Shown in pieces: positions 36,215 through 44,461 of a stretch of DNA of 64,000 bases (the stretch's first letter is position 1; every line of letters begins with the position of its first letter). Source of the stretch: Paenibacillus anaericanus. Lineage in GTDB: Bacteria > Bacillota > Bacilli > Paenibacillales > Paenibacillaceae. Under the pieces are notes generated by a model that made no database searches, was not told where the DNA came from, and saw only the letters and a program-made list of their open reading frames with translations. Position numbers and translations under genes: made by a program. The DNA lies in NCBI RefSeq assembly GCF_003994475.1, contig NZ_RZNY01000009.1:123873-187872 (forward strand). Reading direction: 5' to 3'.

Positions 36215-37939
36215 CTAAGAAGTTTTACCTACAATGTTGTCCCCTCTCTTCGTGATCGTGTACGTAACGATCTCACCACTCCAGAAATGGAATTTCAAAA
36301 TTACTTCTCCGTCTTTCACATCCTTAAAGAAATCTGGAAGCAGTTTGATTTCATCGGTCATAAAAGAGGGACTAAATGTATTGTCATATTCCTTAAAGGA
36401 AGTCCAGTCTTGCGGACCTGCATTGCCGCCAGCGGCATATGTCGCTTCCATCGTAGCCACGCGGTTACCGTTAAAGTTGGTTGGAATAGCGAAAGCTTCT
36501 GTCGTTCCTTCAGCATTGTGCAATACCGGTTTGTCATTAACGGTTAATTTCAACTTCCAGTCAGGTCCGTTGTTGAACTGTACTGACAATACTGCATTGA
36601 CTCCAAGGTTCCCTACGGTTGTCAACTTTGTGAGCAGACTTGATTTGAGGACTAACTCCTCACCGTTCAGCACAAAGTCCTCACCTTGCTTCAACTTTTG
36701 TCCATTTGTAACGATTCCAGTCAACTGGTTCCCATTTAGATTCAGGTTCACTTTAGCATCTTGAATCTCAGCGCCCTTAGCAAGATAGATGATGTCAGAC
36801 TCCGCGGTCGACGAACGTCCGCTCCAACCGGCTTTCATAATATTGATCAGTTCTTCATCTGACCATTTATATGTTGTTCTGTTAAAATGTTGTCCATTAT
36901 CCCACAACATACTGGTGACTTTCTTCTCCCTGAGAGTGTTGGTTAAAAACTCGAAAAACTTAAGTTTCTCTCCTTGCTCGATTGTATTCGTGTTCTTGTC
37001 AAATCCAAGTAGACCATATTCACCAAGAATTACAGGAATCCCCTTGGCAACAAAGGTGTTGGAGACATTATCGAATGTTGTAACGATATCTTTCGTTGTA
37101 TCTTTCTCAAACTTATAGTATCCAGCAATGTTCACGCTGAACGGCCAGAAACCATAAAAGTGCACAGTAGCAATCAGGTTAGGATCGTTCAGCTTAACAA
37201 TAGTATTGTAAAGCACATCTAGATCTTCCTGAGACGGGTTGGTCTCGCGTGTAGGTAGAACTAGTGGACGAACCGCATTTTTCCCACCTGATTCTCTAAC
37301 AATCTTATGGAAAGATGTTAGCAGTTCATACAACATCTCATTCTGTTTCGCGCGATCCTCGGTACCCCCATCGGTAAAACGAGGTTCATTGATACTTTCG
37401 AACATTAGCTTATTGGAGTGATCCTTAAATCGATCCGCAATTTGTGTCCAAGTCGCCTGATAACGAGCAAGCACTTCATCATGCTTCTTCTCCATGTGGC
37501 TTACCCACAACCAAGAGTCATGATGGATGTTGATCATAACATAGAGATCTGCATCCAGTGCCCAGTCCACAACTTCTTGAACTCGGTTCATATATGCCTG
37601 TTCGATCGTATAGGTTGGTGCATCACCTATGTGCTGATCCCATGTAATCGGAATCCGGATACTCTTGTATCCTTGAGCAGCGATCTGCTCAATTAACTCT
37701 TTGGTCACACGAGGGTTGCCCCATGTTGTTTCGTCAATTCCTGTAGCATCAAGCGTATTACCCAAATTCCAACCAGGCTGCATATCTTGAACATAGGATT
37801 GGATACTACCTTTGGCCGCGTTTTTAGCCTCCTGTTCCTTTTTAGGATCGGCAGCGGAAACAGAAGCTGAGAACATAGAAAGTAATAGACTCGCAACAAT
37901 AGCTAAGGACAAAATCGATTTTTTTCTACTCGTTATCAT
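36215..37939 (-). CDS. Secreted GH5 endo-beta-1,4-glucanase with X2 and C-terminal binding modules
   Basis: 574 residues. A signal peptide (basic MITSRKK, hydrophobic core, cleavage near SVSA-AD, residue 29/30) is followed by a glycoside hydrolase family 5 barrel (about 45-372) with the acid/base in SINEP (Glu185) and the nucleophile in ILGEYG (Glu307). A CBM_X2-like Ig domain spans about 380-470 and a further beta-rich carbohydrate-binding-like module ends the protein. It should hydrolyse cellulose or other beta-1,4-glucans outside the cell. AAAGGAG precedes the ATG. A cre box lies just upstream, indicating carbon catabolite repression. Confidence 0.93.
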   Translation of the reverse strand: MITSRKKSILSLAIVASLLLSMFSASVSAADPKKEQEAKNAAKGSIQSYVQDMQPGWNLGNTLDATGIDETTWGNPRVTKELIEQIAAQGYKSIRIPITWDQHIGDAPTYTIEQAYMNRVQEVVDWALDADLYVMINIHHDSWLWVSHMEKKHDEVLARYQATWTQIADRFKDHSNKLMFESINEPRFTDGGTEDRAKQNEMLYELLTSFHKIVRESGGKNAVRPLVLPTRETNPSQEDLDVLYNTIVKLNDPNLIATVHFYGFWPFSVNIAGYYKFEKDTTKDIVTTFDNVSNTFVAKGIPVILGEYGLLGFDKNTNTIEQGEKLKFFEFLTNTLREKKVTSMLWDNGQHFNRTTYKWSDEELINIMKAGWSGRSSTAESDIIYLAKGAEIQDAKVNLNLNGNQLTGIVTNGQKLKQGEDFVLNGEELVLKSSLLTKLTTVGNLGVNAVLSVQFNNGPDWKLKLTVNDKPVLHNAEGTTEAFAIPTNFNGNRVATMEATYAAGGNAGPQDWTSFKEYDNTFSPSFMTDEIKLLPDFFKDVKDGEVILKFHFWSGEIVTYTITKRGDNIVGKTS

Positions 37940-37953
37940 ATCATTCTCCTTTT

Positions 37954-37967
37954 TGTAAGCGTTTTCT
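37954..37967. promoter_or_regulatory. cre box (CcpA site) before the GH5 gene
   Basis: Minus-strand AGAAAACGCTTACA matches the cre consensus TGWAANCGNTNWCA at 13 of 14 positions. It ends 14 nt before the start codon, a position expected to repress transcription when CcpA is active. Confidence 0.65.
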
Positions 37968-38064
37968 ATTAACTAATTTATCATGCTGCATCTTCTTAAA
38001 ATACCGTAATAATTTATGGAAAAATCATATGTAAATCAGTGAGTCAAATTAGCGGCTGTAGGAT

Positions 38065-38096
38065 AAAAAATAAACCCGCTCCGTTAAGAGTGGGTT
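38065..38096 (-). terminator. Terminator after the acetyltransferase gene at 38127
   Basis: Minus strand AACCCACTC-TTAACG-GAGCGGGTT followed by TATTTTTT. Confidence 0.75.
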
Positions 38097-38126
38097 CTTG
38101 GGTTCTCATTTTCCGTTAGTTAATCA

Positions 38127-38531
38127 TCATACCAACTCTGAAATATACATGGGCTTACTTCCATCTTCTGATTTGAACCCAAGTCTAATATAGAAGTTCA
38201 CTGCATCAGGATATGAAATTAATACTTTTGATTTATACCCTTTATATCGCTCAAGCATCATGTTCATCAGTTCCTTACCAATACCATTACTCTGATAACT
38301 TGGATTAATAAGTGCGTAATGAAAATATGCCGTTAAAACACCATCAGATAAAGCATTTACTAACCCGACAAGCTTGCCTTCATCCCATGCTGTTACAACG
38401 GAGTGCGACCCTTCGATTGCTTGTAAAAGTTGCTTTGGATATTTACCAGACTCCCAATCCACTGATAAGAACAACTCTTCAAGAGCTTCTTCTGTAATGC
38501 CCTCTTTACTTGATGTGTAGTAAATACTCAT
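38127..38531 (-). CDS. GNAT-family N-acetyltransferase
   Basis: 134 residues, a compact GNAT fold with the acetyl-CoA loop YQSNGIGKELMNMMLERY (Q/RxxGxG/A present) and C-terminal DAVNFYIRLGF. AGGAAGG precedes the ATG. The substrate is unknown. Monocistronic with its own terminator. Confidence 0.82.
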   Translation of the reverse strand: MSIYYTSSKEGITEEALEELFLSVDWESGKYPKQLLQAIEGSHSVVTAWDEGKLVGLVNALSDGVLTAYFHYALINPSYQSNGIGKELMNMMLERYKGYKSKVLISYPDAVNFYIRLGFKSEDGSKPMYISELV

Positions 38532-38631
38532 TTCGATCCTTCCTCTCTTATCATCTATTATATTAAAAAATCACGTAATGATCATTTCTCTACATCACAC
38601 TTCCGTTCACGGTTTATTAATTCTCGTATAT

Positions 38632-38660
38632 TCGACAGTCTGGTAGCTTTATGCTATGGT
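38632..38660 (+). promoter_or_regulatory. Candidate promoter of the ctc leader
   Basis: TCGACA (38632-38637), 17-bp spacer, TATGGT (38655-38660); predicted start near 38667, about 185 nt before ctc. Confidence 0.45.
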
Positions 38661-38666
38661 ATCACT

Positions 38667-38851
38667 TACGAGGCATTTCGTTCCACTGGAACGAGGTGCC
38701 TTCGCGCGTATGTAACCAGGTTTACATTAAATGTATTTAAGGTGGTGATGTGATGGTGCTCTTCCATCCCCGCGTGGGCGGGGCAATTCTAGGTAAGTTA
38801 AGAGAAAGGCTTTTGGGAGCACAAAAAAATTAAGTATAATGAGGAGTCGAT
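38667..38851 (+). ncRNA. Structured leader upstream of ctc (unclassified)
   Basis: Three helices can be drawn: AGGCA/TGCCT with TCGTTCC/GGAACGA (38671-38701), CCCCGC-GTGG-GCGGGG (38768-38783), and a closing helix GTGCTC (38756-38761) with GAGCAC (38817-38822) followed by A7. It matches no riboswitch class I could recognise. It may regulate ctc or encode the short peptide listed separately. Confidence 0.4.
38753..38833 (+). CDS. Possible 26-residue leader peptide before ctc
   Basis: An ATG 7 nt after GGTGG opens a frame of 26 codons (MVLFHPRVGGAILGKLR..., ending GAQKN) that stops 22 nt before ctc. The peptide is basic and amphipathic (AILGKLRERLLGA). The frame runs through the GC-rich hairpin of the leader. 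It could be a translated small protein or chance; no homologue is recognised. Confidence 0.3.
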   Translation: MVLFHPRVGGAILGKLRERLLGAQKN

Positions 38852-38855
38852 TGTA

Positions 38856-39407
38856 ATGAGAGCATGTTTTCAGGCGGAGCTACGTCAACCAACAAACCGA
38901 AATGGATTGAAATCTTTACGCAGAGAGGGCCGTCTTCCCGGTATAATCATGAGTCCCAATGAAGATACGACCATGATTCACGTTGCGTTAAAAGAGTTCC
39001 AACGCTGGGCAAGAAACGGTGGAACAGGTGTGCTTGAATTAAATTTGGAGGGAACTGAACCGATTCCGGTACTTCTTGAAGCCATTCAAAGGGATCCGGT
39101 ATCCCGAGACTTGATCCATGCTGATTTTCTACGAGTGAATCATAAGGAGATTGTTCGTACATGGGTTATGGTTGATTATATTGGCACCCCAATTGGTACG
39201 AAAAAGGGTGGCGTTCTGCAAACCCAAGTGACAATGATCGAAGTCGAAGCACTACCTGCAGACTTACCTGCTTCGATAGCTATCGACATTAGTCATTTGG
39301 AAATTGGAGATTCTCTCCAAGTTGGAAATCTACAGATTCCTAGCGGTGTTGAATTGATCTCCTCAGTTAATGAGTTTCTATTATCCGTTATCACTCCTAA
39401 ATTATAA
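38856..39407 (+). CDS. ctc: Ribosomal protein L25, general stress protein Ctc family
   Basis: 183 residues. The N-terminal 5S-rRNA-binding beta barrel (LRREGRLPGIIM, then LLEAIQRDPVSRDLIHADFLRV) is the L25 core; the C-terminal TL5/CTC domain (about 100-183) has VEVEALPADLPASIAIDISHL. In Bacillus Ctc is induced by stress and binds 50S. GAGGAG lies 9 nt before the ATG. A long structured leader precedes it, unlike a plain housekeeping gene. Confidence 0.92.
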   Translation: MRACFQAELRQPTNRNGLKSLRREGRLPGIIMSPNEDTTMIHVALKEFQRWARNGGTGVLELNLEGTEPIPVLLEAIQRDPVSRDLIHADFLRVNHKEIVRTWVMVDYIGTPIGTKKGGVLQTQVTMIEVEALPADLPASIAIDISHLEIGDSLQVGNLQIPSGVELISSVNEFLLSVITPKL

Positions 39408-39448
39408 TTGTATTTATATCTTCGATAAGAAAAATAATTATATATAAC

Positions 39449-39535
39449 AGAAAGACCATGTTATCTACGTCTGTAGATAGTCAAGCTCCCATTTAATGTC
39501 CACTAACTGGAGTCTTGACCAAACATGGTCTTTCT
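39449..39535 (+). ncRNA. Compact three-way-junction RNA candidate / possible terminator after ctc
   Basis: A perfect 14-bp closing helix (39449-39462 with 39522-39535) holds two hairpins with almost no linkers: ATCTAC-GTCT-GTAGAT (39463-39478) and GTCAAG-CTCC ... GGAG-T-CTTGAC (39480-39519). Linkers are 0, 1 and 2 nt. The 3' strand is U-rich (TCTTTCT) but there is no separate T-run. It lies 41 nt after the ctc stop and could terminate ctc or be an independent RNA. Strand is assumed from context. Confidence 0.5.
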
Positions 39536-39690
39536 CGCCTTTATATCTCTTGTAAAATGGTTCACTATGTTGGTAATAACTGAAAATATAAACTCCAAGA
39601 TGCTTTAGATGGTACAATAGAGGAATGCGAGTAGTTGGACGTGGAACAAACTGATTTTTCGCAATACTTTTTTGAGACTAAGGAGACATA

Positions 39691-40968
39691 ATGACATTTA
39701 AAGACTTGAATATTATACCGGCAATTTTGAAAGCATTAAGCAATGAAAACTACACTTCACCGACACCTATACAGGAACAAGCAATCCCACCCGTGTTAGC
39801 TGGTAGAGACTTACTTGGTTGTGCGCAAACTGGAACAGGGAAAACAGCGGCATTCGCAGTCCCTATCTTACAACTATTAAGCCAACAACAGAGCAATAAA
39901 GGCACGAAACGTCAAGTTCGTTCATTGATACTAACACCAACAAGAGAACTAGCCATTCAAATTATCGAAAACTTACAAGCGTATGGCAAATACACCAACT
40001 TGCGTAGTTGTGCTGTCTTTGGTGGTGTTTCACAAAACACTCAGGAGCGCGCCCTTAAACAAGGTGCGGATATTGTTGTTGCAACCCCTGGCAGACTTAT
40101 CGATTTGATGAACCAAAAACTTATCGATCTACAACATGTCAAAATCTTTGTACTAGATGAAGCTGACAGAATGCTAGATATGGGCTTTATTCACGATGTA
40201 AAACGTATCATCGCAAAAATGCCTAAGCAAAAACAAACTCTATTCTTCTCAGCAACGATGCCGCCAGAAATTTCTACCATGGTCAAATCCATACTTGTTA
40301 ATCCGGTAAAGGTAGAGATTACACCGGTCTCTTCAACTGTAGATAAGATCCAACAATCGATGTACTTTGTAGATAAGGGAAACAAGCAGAAACTGCTAAT
40401 TCATCTTCTGCAAGATAAATCCATCGCTTCAGCTCTTGTATTTACTCGTACAAAGCACGGTGCTGATCGCGTTGTACGCGAACTGACCAAGGCGAATATT
40501 GCATCACAGGCGATTCACGGAAATAAATCACAAAATGCCCGTCAAACGGCATTAAGCAATTTCAAAAGTGGTGCAACACGGGTATTAGTAGCAACAGATA
40601 TCGCTGCACGAGGGATTGATATTGATGAACTTTCGCATGTATTCAACTACGATCTCCCTAATATTCCGGAAACATATGTGCATCGAATCGGACGTACGGG
40701 AAGAGCTGGATTAAGTGGAATTGCGATCTCCTTTTGCGAAATTGAAGAAAAGCCATATCTTAAGGATATTGTTAAAGTGATTGGGAAATCCATCCCAGAA
40801 GTGAAAGACCATCCATATCCAATGCTGATTATGACTCCTCCACCAAAGGAAGTAACCTCAGTATCAAAGTCGTTCAAACCAGCTCACAAGAAGAAACCAG
40901 TGGGGAACCACTCTAATTCTTCTGCAAATAAAAAAACATCCTTCCCTAAAAAGTATGATGCTAGATAA
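39691..40968 (+). CDS. DEAD-box ATP-dependent RNA helicase (RhlE/CshA-like)
   Basis: 425 residues. The Q motif (PTPIQEQAIP) precedes motif I AQTGTGKTA, Ia PTRELA, II DEAD, III SAT, V ATDIAARGID and VI HRIGRTGRAG. The C-terminal tail (about 375-425) is basic and low-complexity (KPAHKKKPVGNHSNSSANKK), likely RNA-binding. Such helicases remodel ribosomal or mRNA structures, often in the cold. AAGGAG precedes the ATG; a terminator follows. Confidence 0.93.
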   Translation: MTFKDLNIIPAILKALSNENYTSPTPIQEQAIPPVLAGRDLLGCAQTGTGKTAAFAVPILQLLSQQQSNKGTKRQVRSLILTPTRELAIQIIENLQAYGKYTNLRSCAVFGGVSQNTQERALKQGADIVVATPGRLIDLMNQKLIDLQHVKIFVLDEADRMLDMGFIHDVKRIIAKMPKQKQTLFFSATMPPEISTMVKSILVNPVKVEITPVSSTVDKIQQSMYFVDKGNKQKLLIHLLQDKSIASALVFTRTKHGADRVVRELTKANIASQAIHGNKSQNARQTALSNFKSGATRVLVATDIAARGIDIDELSHVFNYDLPNIPETYVHRIGRTGRAGLSGIAISFCEIEEKPYLKDIVKVIGKSIPEVKDHPYPMLIMTPPPKEVTSVSKSFKPAHKKKPVGNHSNSSANKKTSFPKKYDAR

Positions 40969-41010
40969 GCAGTACGACTCTTCATCTGGATCTAAAAAAT
41001 GATGTTAAAA

Positions 41011-41049
41011 AGCTTTAGCAGAGTGATATTTCTGCTAAAGCTCTTTTTT
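41011..41049 (+). terminator. Terminator of the DEAD-box helicase gene
   Basis: AGCTTTAGCAGA / TCTGCTAAAGCT around GTGATATT, followed by CTTTTTTG. Confidence 0.88.
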
Positions 41050-41097
41050 GTTAGGTCACTGAGACTAGGATGATCACGAAGGACTTCAACACGATAG

Positions 41098-41151
41098 TTG
41101 ACAATTATTAACTATGCTATTAGTATCTAATTTAACATATATCAAATTAGA
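41098..41151 (+). promoter_or_regulatory. Promoter and 8-bp inverted repeat before the ArsR-type regulator
   Basis: TTGACA (41098-41103), 17-bp spacer, TAGTAT (41121-41126). Overlapping the start site, TCTAATTT (41126-41133) and AAATTAGA (41144-41151) form a perfect inverted repeat with a 10-nt spacer, a plausible autoregulatory operator. Confidence 0.5.
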
Positions 41152-41187
41152 AGCTCATTAAATTAGTTATAAGGAGAGATAAACCTT

Positions 41188-41793
41188 TTGCAATTAGATA
41201 AAATTGTGAATTACCATAAAGCACTGTCCGATCCAACCCGAATTAAAATCTTGATTCTCCTAGCGGGTGGTGAACTTAACGGTCAAGTTTTGGCAGACAA
41301 ATTATATGTTACACCTGCCACCATTACTCACCATACTGCTAAACTTCGTGAAGCCAGTCTAATCAACGAACGCAGGGAGAAGAATACCGTTTATTTTTCG
41401 CTCAATCACTATTTCATTAAGAATACCGCTACTGCAACAGCAGATCTAATTTATAAGGATACCAATACAACCGGAGGGCTTGAGCAAATGAATATCCAAC
41501 AACAACGTTTGAAAGAATCTGTCAGCAAGAATTTTTTCACATCGGAAGGAAAATTGAAGCACTTGCCCGCACAGCTCAAGAAAAAACTAATCGTGCTGCA
41601 ACAGCTTGTATCTGCATTAGAACCGAACCATCCATATACTGAGAAAGAGATCAACGAATTCATTAAGCAATACCATGATGATTATGCTACCATTCGTAGA
41701 GAATTTATTATGCATCAATACATGATTCGTGATCGTGAAAACTATACGGTAAACCCTCAGGAAATGTGGCCAAAATGGGAGACATTATCTTGA
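41188..41793 (+). CDS. ArsR-family winged-helix regulator with C-terminal DUF2087
   Basis: 201 residues, TTG start; AAGGAG lies 12 nt upstream. The N-terminus (about 5-85) is an ArsR-type winged helix (HKALSDPTRIKILILLAGGELNG, recognition helix region VTPATITHHTAKLREASLI) without the metal-binding ELCVC motif. Residues about 115-200 match the DUF2087 domain (EGKLKHLPAQLKKKLIVLQQL, ending near NPQEMWP). The signal sensed is unknown. It converges on the znuA gene with only 11 nt between stops. Confidence 0.82.
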   Translation: MQLDKIVNYHKALSDPTRIKILILLAGGELNGQVLADKLYVTPATITHHTAKLREASLINERREKNTVYFSLNHYFIKNTATATADLIYKDTNTTGGLEQMNIQQQRLKESVSKNFFTSEGKLKHLPAQLKKKLIVLQQLVSALEPNHPYTEKEINEFIKQYHDDYATIRREFIMHQYMIRDRENYTVNPQEMWPKWETLS

Positions 41794-41804
41794 ACATCTT
41801 TTTT

Positions 41805-42902
41805 CTATTCGTTCAGAGCGGCTTTTAAACCTTCTAAGTTCTGACGCATAATACTCAAGTAGTCTAAATTGTTGGCTTTGTCTTCATCAGTAAGTCCTTC
41901 TATCGGATTAAGTACTGCCGATTGTGCACCAATTTCTTTCGCAATGGTATCTGCCACTTTAGAAGAAACTAGCGTCTCAAAGAAGATGGTCTTCACATGA
42001 TGTTCTTTCGCAAACTTCACGATTTCCGTCATCTTCTCCGCAGAAGGTTCTTGCTCAGGAGATAAGCCCGCAATCGGAACCTGTGTTAGTCCGTATTCTT
42101 TAGCCAAATAACCAAAAGCAGCATGCTGCGTAATGAAATCTTTCCGCTTTGTATTAGATAATCCATCTTTAAATTCCTGATCTAATTGTTCTAGTGCAGC
42201 TACATACTCGTCTGCGTTCTTCTTAAACTCATCTTTATGCTCAGGTGCTGCTTCGACAAGCCCTGCTTCGATGTTGCGGACTTCCTTGATCGCCAAAGTT
42301 GGGGATAACCATACATGTGGGTCCAGACCACCATGATCATGATGATGACCTTCTTCAGCGTGTTCATGAGCTTCTTCTCCTTCATGTTCATGAGCTTCTT
42401 CTCCATTATGATCATGAGCTTCTTCTCCTTCATGATCATGAGCTTCTTCTCCTTCATGTTCATGGACTTCTTCGTCTGAACCTTCCATAATATCCAGACC
42501 ATGACTCGCTTCGATCTTCACCAGTTTGTCATTGCTCACAGCCGACAGTACCTGATCAATCCAACCTTCCATCCCCGCTCCGTTATAGACGAGAACATCG
42601 GACTCTGCTATTTTCTTGAGATCTTGTGGCGTAGGTTCCCAATCATGGGGTTCCATTCCGCCAGGGACTAGAACTTCCACCTCTGCGAGATCGCCAGCAA
42701 CATTTTTAGTAAATTCATACATCGGGTAGATGCTAACTTGAATCTTTAATTTTTTCGTTTGAACTACCGTTTTATTTCCTGATTCCGTCGAATTAGCGTT
42801 ATTTACCACAGTATCACTGTTGTTAACTCCCCCACCACAACCAGAGACAATTAAAATCAATCCTAATAAAAATGCTATGAATTTTTGGTTTTTAAATTTC
42901 AA
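41805..42902 (-). CDS. znuA: Zinc ABC transporter substrate-binding lipoprotein
   Basis: About 365 residues from a TTG at 42902, which has AAAGGAG 9 nt upstream and places a signal peptide with lipobox LIVSGC at the N-terminus; longer readings add 25-37 residues without a site. Cluster A-1 fold with Zn-binding His (PHDWEPTP, LDPHVWLSP, QHAAFGYL) and a His/Glu-rich loop (about 160-215) made of five HEGEEAHD-like octapeptides. It captures Zn(II) for ZnuBC. The start overlaps the znuB end by 11 nt. Member of the Zur-controlled operon. Confidence 0.93.
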   Translation of the reverse strand: MKFKNQKFIAFLLGLILIVSGCGGGVNNSDTVVNNANSTESGNKTVVQTKKLKIQVSIYPMYEFTKNVAGDLAEVEVLVPGGMEPHDWEPTPQDLKKIAESDVLVYNGAGMEGWIDQVLSAVSNDKLVKIEASHGLDIMEGSDEEVHEHEGEEAHDHEGEEAHDHNGEEAHEHEGEEAHEHAEEGHHHDHGGLDPHVWLSPTLAIKEVRNIEAGLVEAAPEHKDEFKKNADEYVAALEQLDQEFKDGLSNTKRKDFITQHAAFGYLAKEYGLTQVPIAGLSPEQEPSAEKMTEIVKFAKEHHVKTIFFETLVSSKVADTIAKEIGAQSAVLNPIEGLTDEDKANNLDYLSIMRQNLEGLKAALNE

Positions 42903-43776
42903 AATGAGACTCTCCTTTATTTTGATATTCTTGTTCATTAAGTACTTTTCCCCAGCTAGTACGGGCTCTTCGTTTATGAAGTACAAGTCGTAAACGTTGA
43001 TATGCAATCCCAACCAGCAGAAAAATCAGCAGAGTTAACGCGATGGTTCCTCCCGGAGGTGTGTTGATATAATAAGAAGCGGTCAATCCGCTGAATATAC
43101 CCATTAACCCGATAATCACAGCCATAACTATAGCCGCTGTAAATCCTTTTGCTAAACGTAACGCCAATGAGGCAGGAAGAACCATCAAAGAGGATACGAG
43201 CAGAACGCCAACAATCGGCATCGCAGCAGCCACCGTCATACCGGTTAATACAGCAAATGAAAACGTTAGGCCTCTGACACGTACTCCACCAATCTGTGCC
43301 GTTTCTTCATCAAATGTCAAATTATAAAGTGGCCTTCTTAGGACAAAGAAATAACCAACACCCACAAGTGCAACACAGGCAATCAACCACAATTGTATAT
43401 CGCTAACAGCCACGATTGACCCAAATAAATATGAACTAAAACTCTTATTCAAATTACTACGAAAGCTCATTAGAACAATGGCAAGAGCTAATCCTGAGGT
43501 CATGATAATTGCGACTGGAACCTCACTATAGGTTCTGTAAGTTCGCCTCAATTGTTCAACCAGGATGCCGCCGATCACAGCAACAACAAACCCGTAAACC
43601 ACTGGATTGAGACCAAGCACGGACCCTAAAGCTACTCCGGCCAATGAGACATGCGAAAGTGTATCTGCCATCAGCGCCTGACGTCTAAGCATCAGATAGA
43701 CTCCTAGCATCGGTGCAATTATTCCGATACATGCTCCGGCCCAAAACGCACGCTGCATGAACTCGTACTCAAACAT
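42892..43776 (-). CDS. znuB: Zinc ABC transporter permease
   Basis: 294 residues from the ATG at 43776 (GAGGAG 6 nt upstream), with eight or nine membrane helices of the ABC-3 metal permease family: VYLMLRRQALMADTLSHVSLAGVALG near the N-terminus is the family signature. It overlaps znuC by 58 nt and znuA by 11 nt, showing tight coupling within the zinc operon. Confidence 0.93.
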   Translation of the reverse strand: MFEYEFMQRAFWAGACIGIIAPMLGVYLMLRRQALMADTLSHVSLAGVALGSVLGLNPVVYGFVVAVIGGILVEQLRRTYRTYSEVPVAIIMTSGLALAIVLMSFRSNLNKSFSSYLFGSIVAVSDIQLWLIACVALVGVGYFFVLRRPLYNLTFDEETAQIGGVRVRGLTFSFAVLTGMTVAAAMPIVGVLLVSSLMVLPASLALRLAKGFTAAIVMAVIIGLMGIFSGLTASYYINTPPGGTIALTLLIFLLVGIAYQRLRLVLHKRRARTSWGKVLNEQEYQNKGESHFEI

Positions 43777-44435
43777 TGCCACTCCTCACTTTCCCTTTGT
43801 TCCAAAGATATTACGCGGTCAAGATATTGGTTGGATTCTTCCAGGCCATGGGTAACCATAATGACCGTAATTCCGTGTGTTGTTACACAGTGCCTCATTA
43901 ATTGGTAGAATCCAATTCGGCTCTGCTGGTCCATCCCTGCAGTCGGCTCATCCAGAATCAATACATTCGGCTCTCCAGAAAGAGCTCTAGCGATACAAAT
44001 CCGCTGCTTCTGTCCCCCTGACAACTCACCGATTCTGCGGTTCCTATATTCCCACATCCCTACTTGCTTAAGACTTTGTTCTACTACAGCTTCTTGCTCT
44101 AATGTAAATCGCTTGAACAAACCGAGCCGCGAATAGCAGCCCGATTTGACTAGCTCCAATACATGGCTAGGGAAACCACTGTTAAAAGAAGCAACATTTT
44201 GTGGTACATAGCCAATTCGCAGCTTATTTCCATCTAGTGCTTTCTCATTTAATTGCACCGTTCCGCTCCAAGGCTTAAGTAAACCAAGTAACAATTTGAG
44301 CATTGTAGTTTTGGCTGCTCCGTTCGGACCAGTAATTCCTACGAACTCTCCACAATGTATATCTAGAGAAACCCCGTTCAGAACAGGAGCTTGCCCATAC
44401 CCGAAAACTACATTTTTCATAGAAGATAAAATCAT
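43719..44435 (-). CDS. znuC: Zinc ABC transporter ATP-binding protein
   Basis: 238 residues. Walker A reads GPNGAAKTT, with Ala before Lys where most ABC proteins have Gly; this substitution is also found in AdcC-type zinc ATPases, so it is family-typical. Signature LSGGQKQR, Walker B VLILDEPTAGMD and H-loop MVTHG are intact. It energises ZnuB. It lies 26 nt after the L33 gene. Confidence 0.92.
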   Translation of the reverse strand: MILSSMKNVVFGYGQAPVLNGVSLDIHCGEFVGITGPNGAAKTTMLKLLLGLLKPWSGTVQLNEKALDGNKLRIGYVPQNVASFNSGFPSHVLELVKSGCYSRLGLFKRFTLEQEAVVEQSLKQVGMWEYRNRRIGELSGGQKQRICIARALSGEPNVLILDEPTAGMDQQSRIGFYQLMRHCVTTHGITVIMVTHGLEESNQYLDRVISLEQRESEEWQCLSTSSCSVRFGPEHVSE

Positions 44436-44461
44436 ACGCGCCCCTCTTTATCCATTCATTC

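Noticed and set aside
42350-42480. Short direct repeats considered as a CRISPR-like array
   Set aside because: The 24-nt units are contiguous, in frame, and encode the His-rich loop of ZnuA; there are no spacers.
43719-44435. ZnuC Walker A with Ala before Lys (GPNGAAKTT), considered as a loss-of-function change
   Set aside because: AdcC-type zinc ATPases commonly carry this substitution, and all other ATPase motifs are intact.
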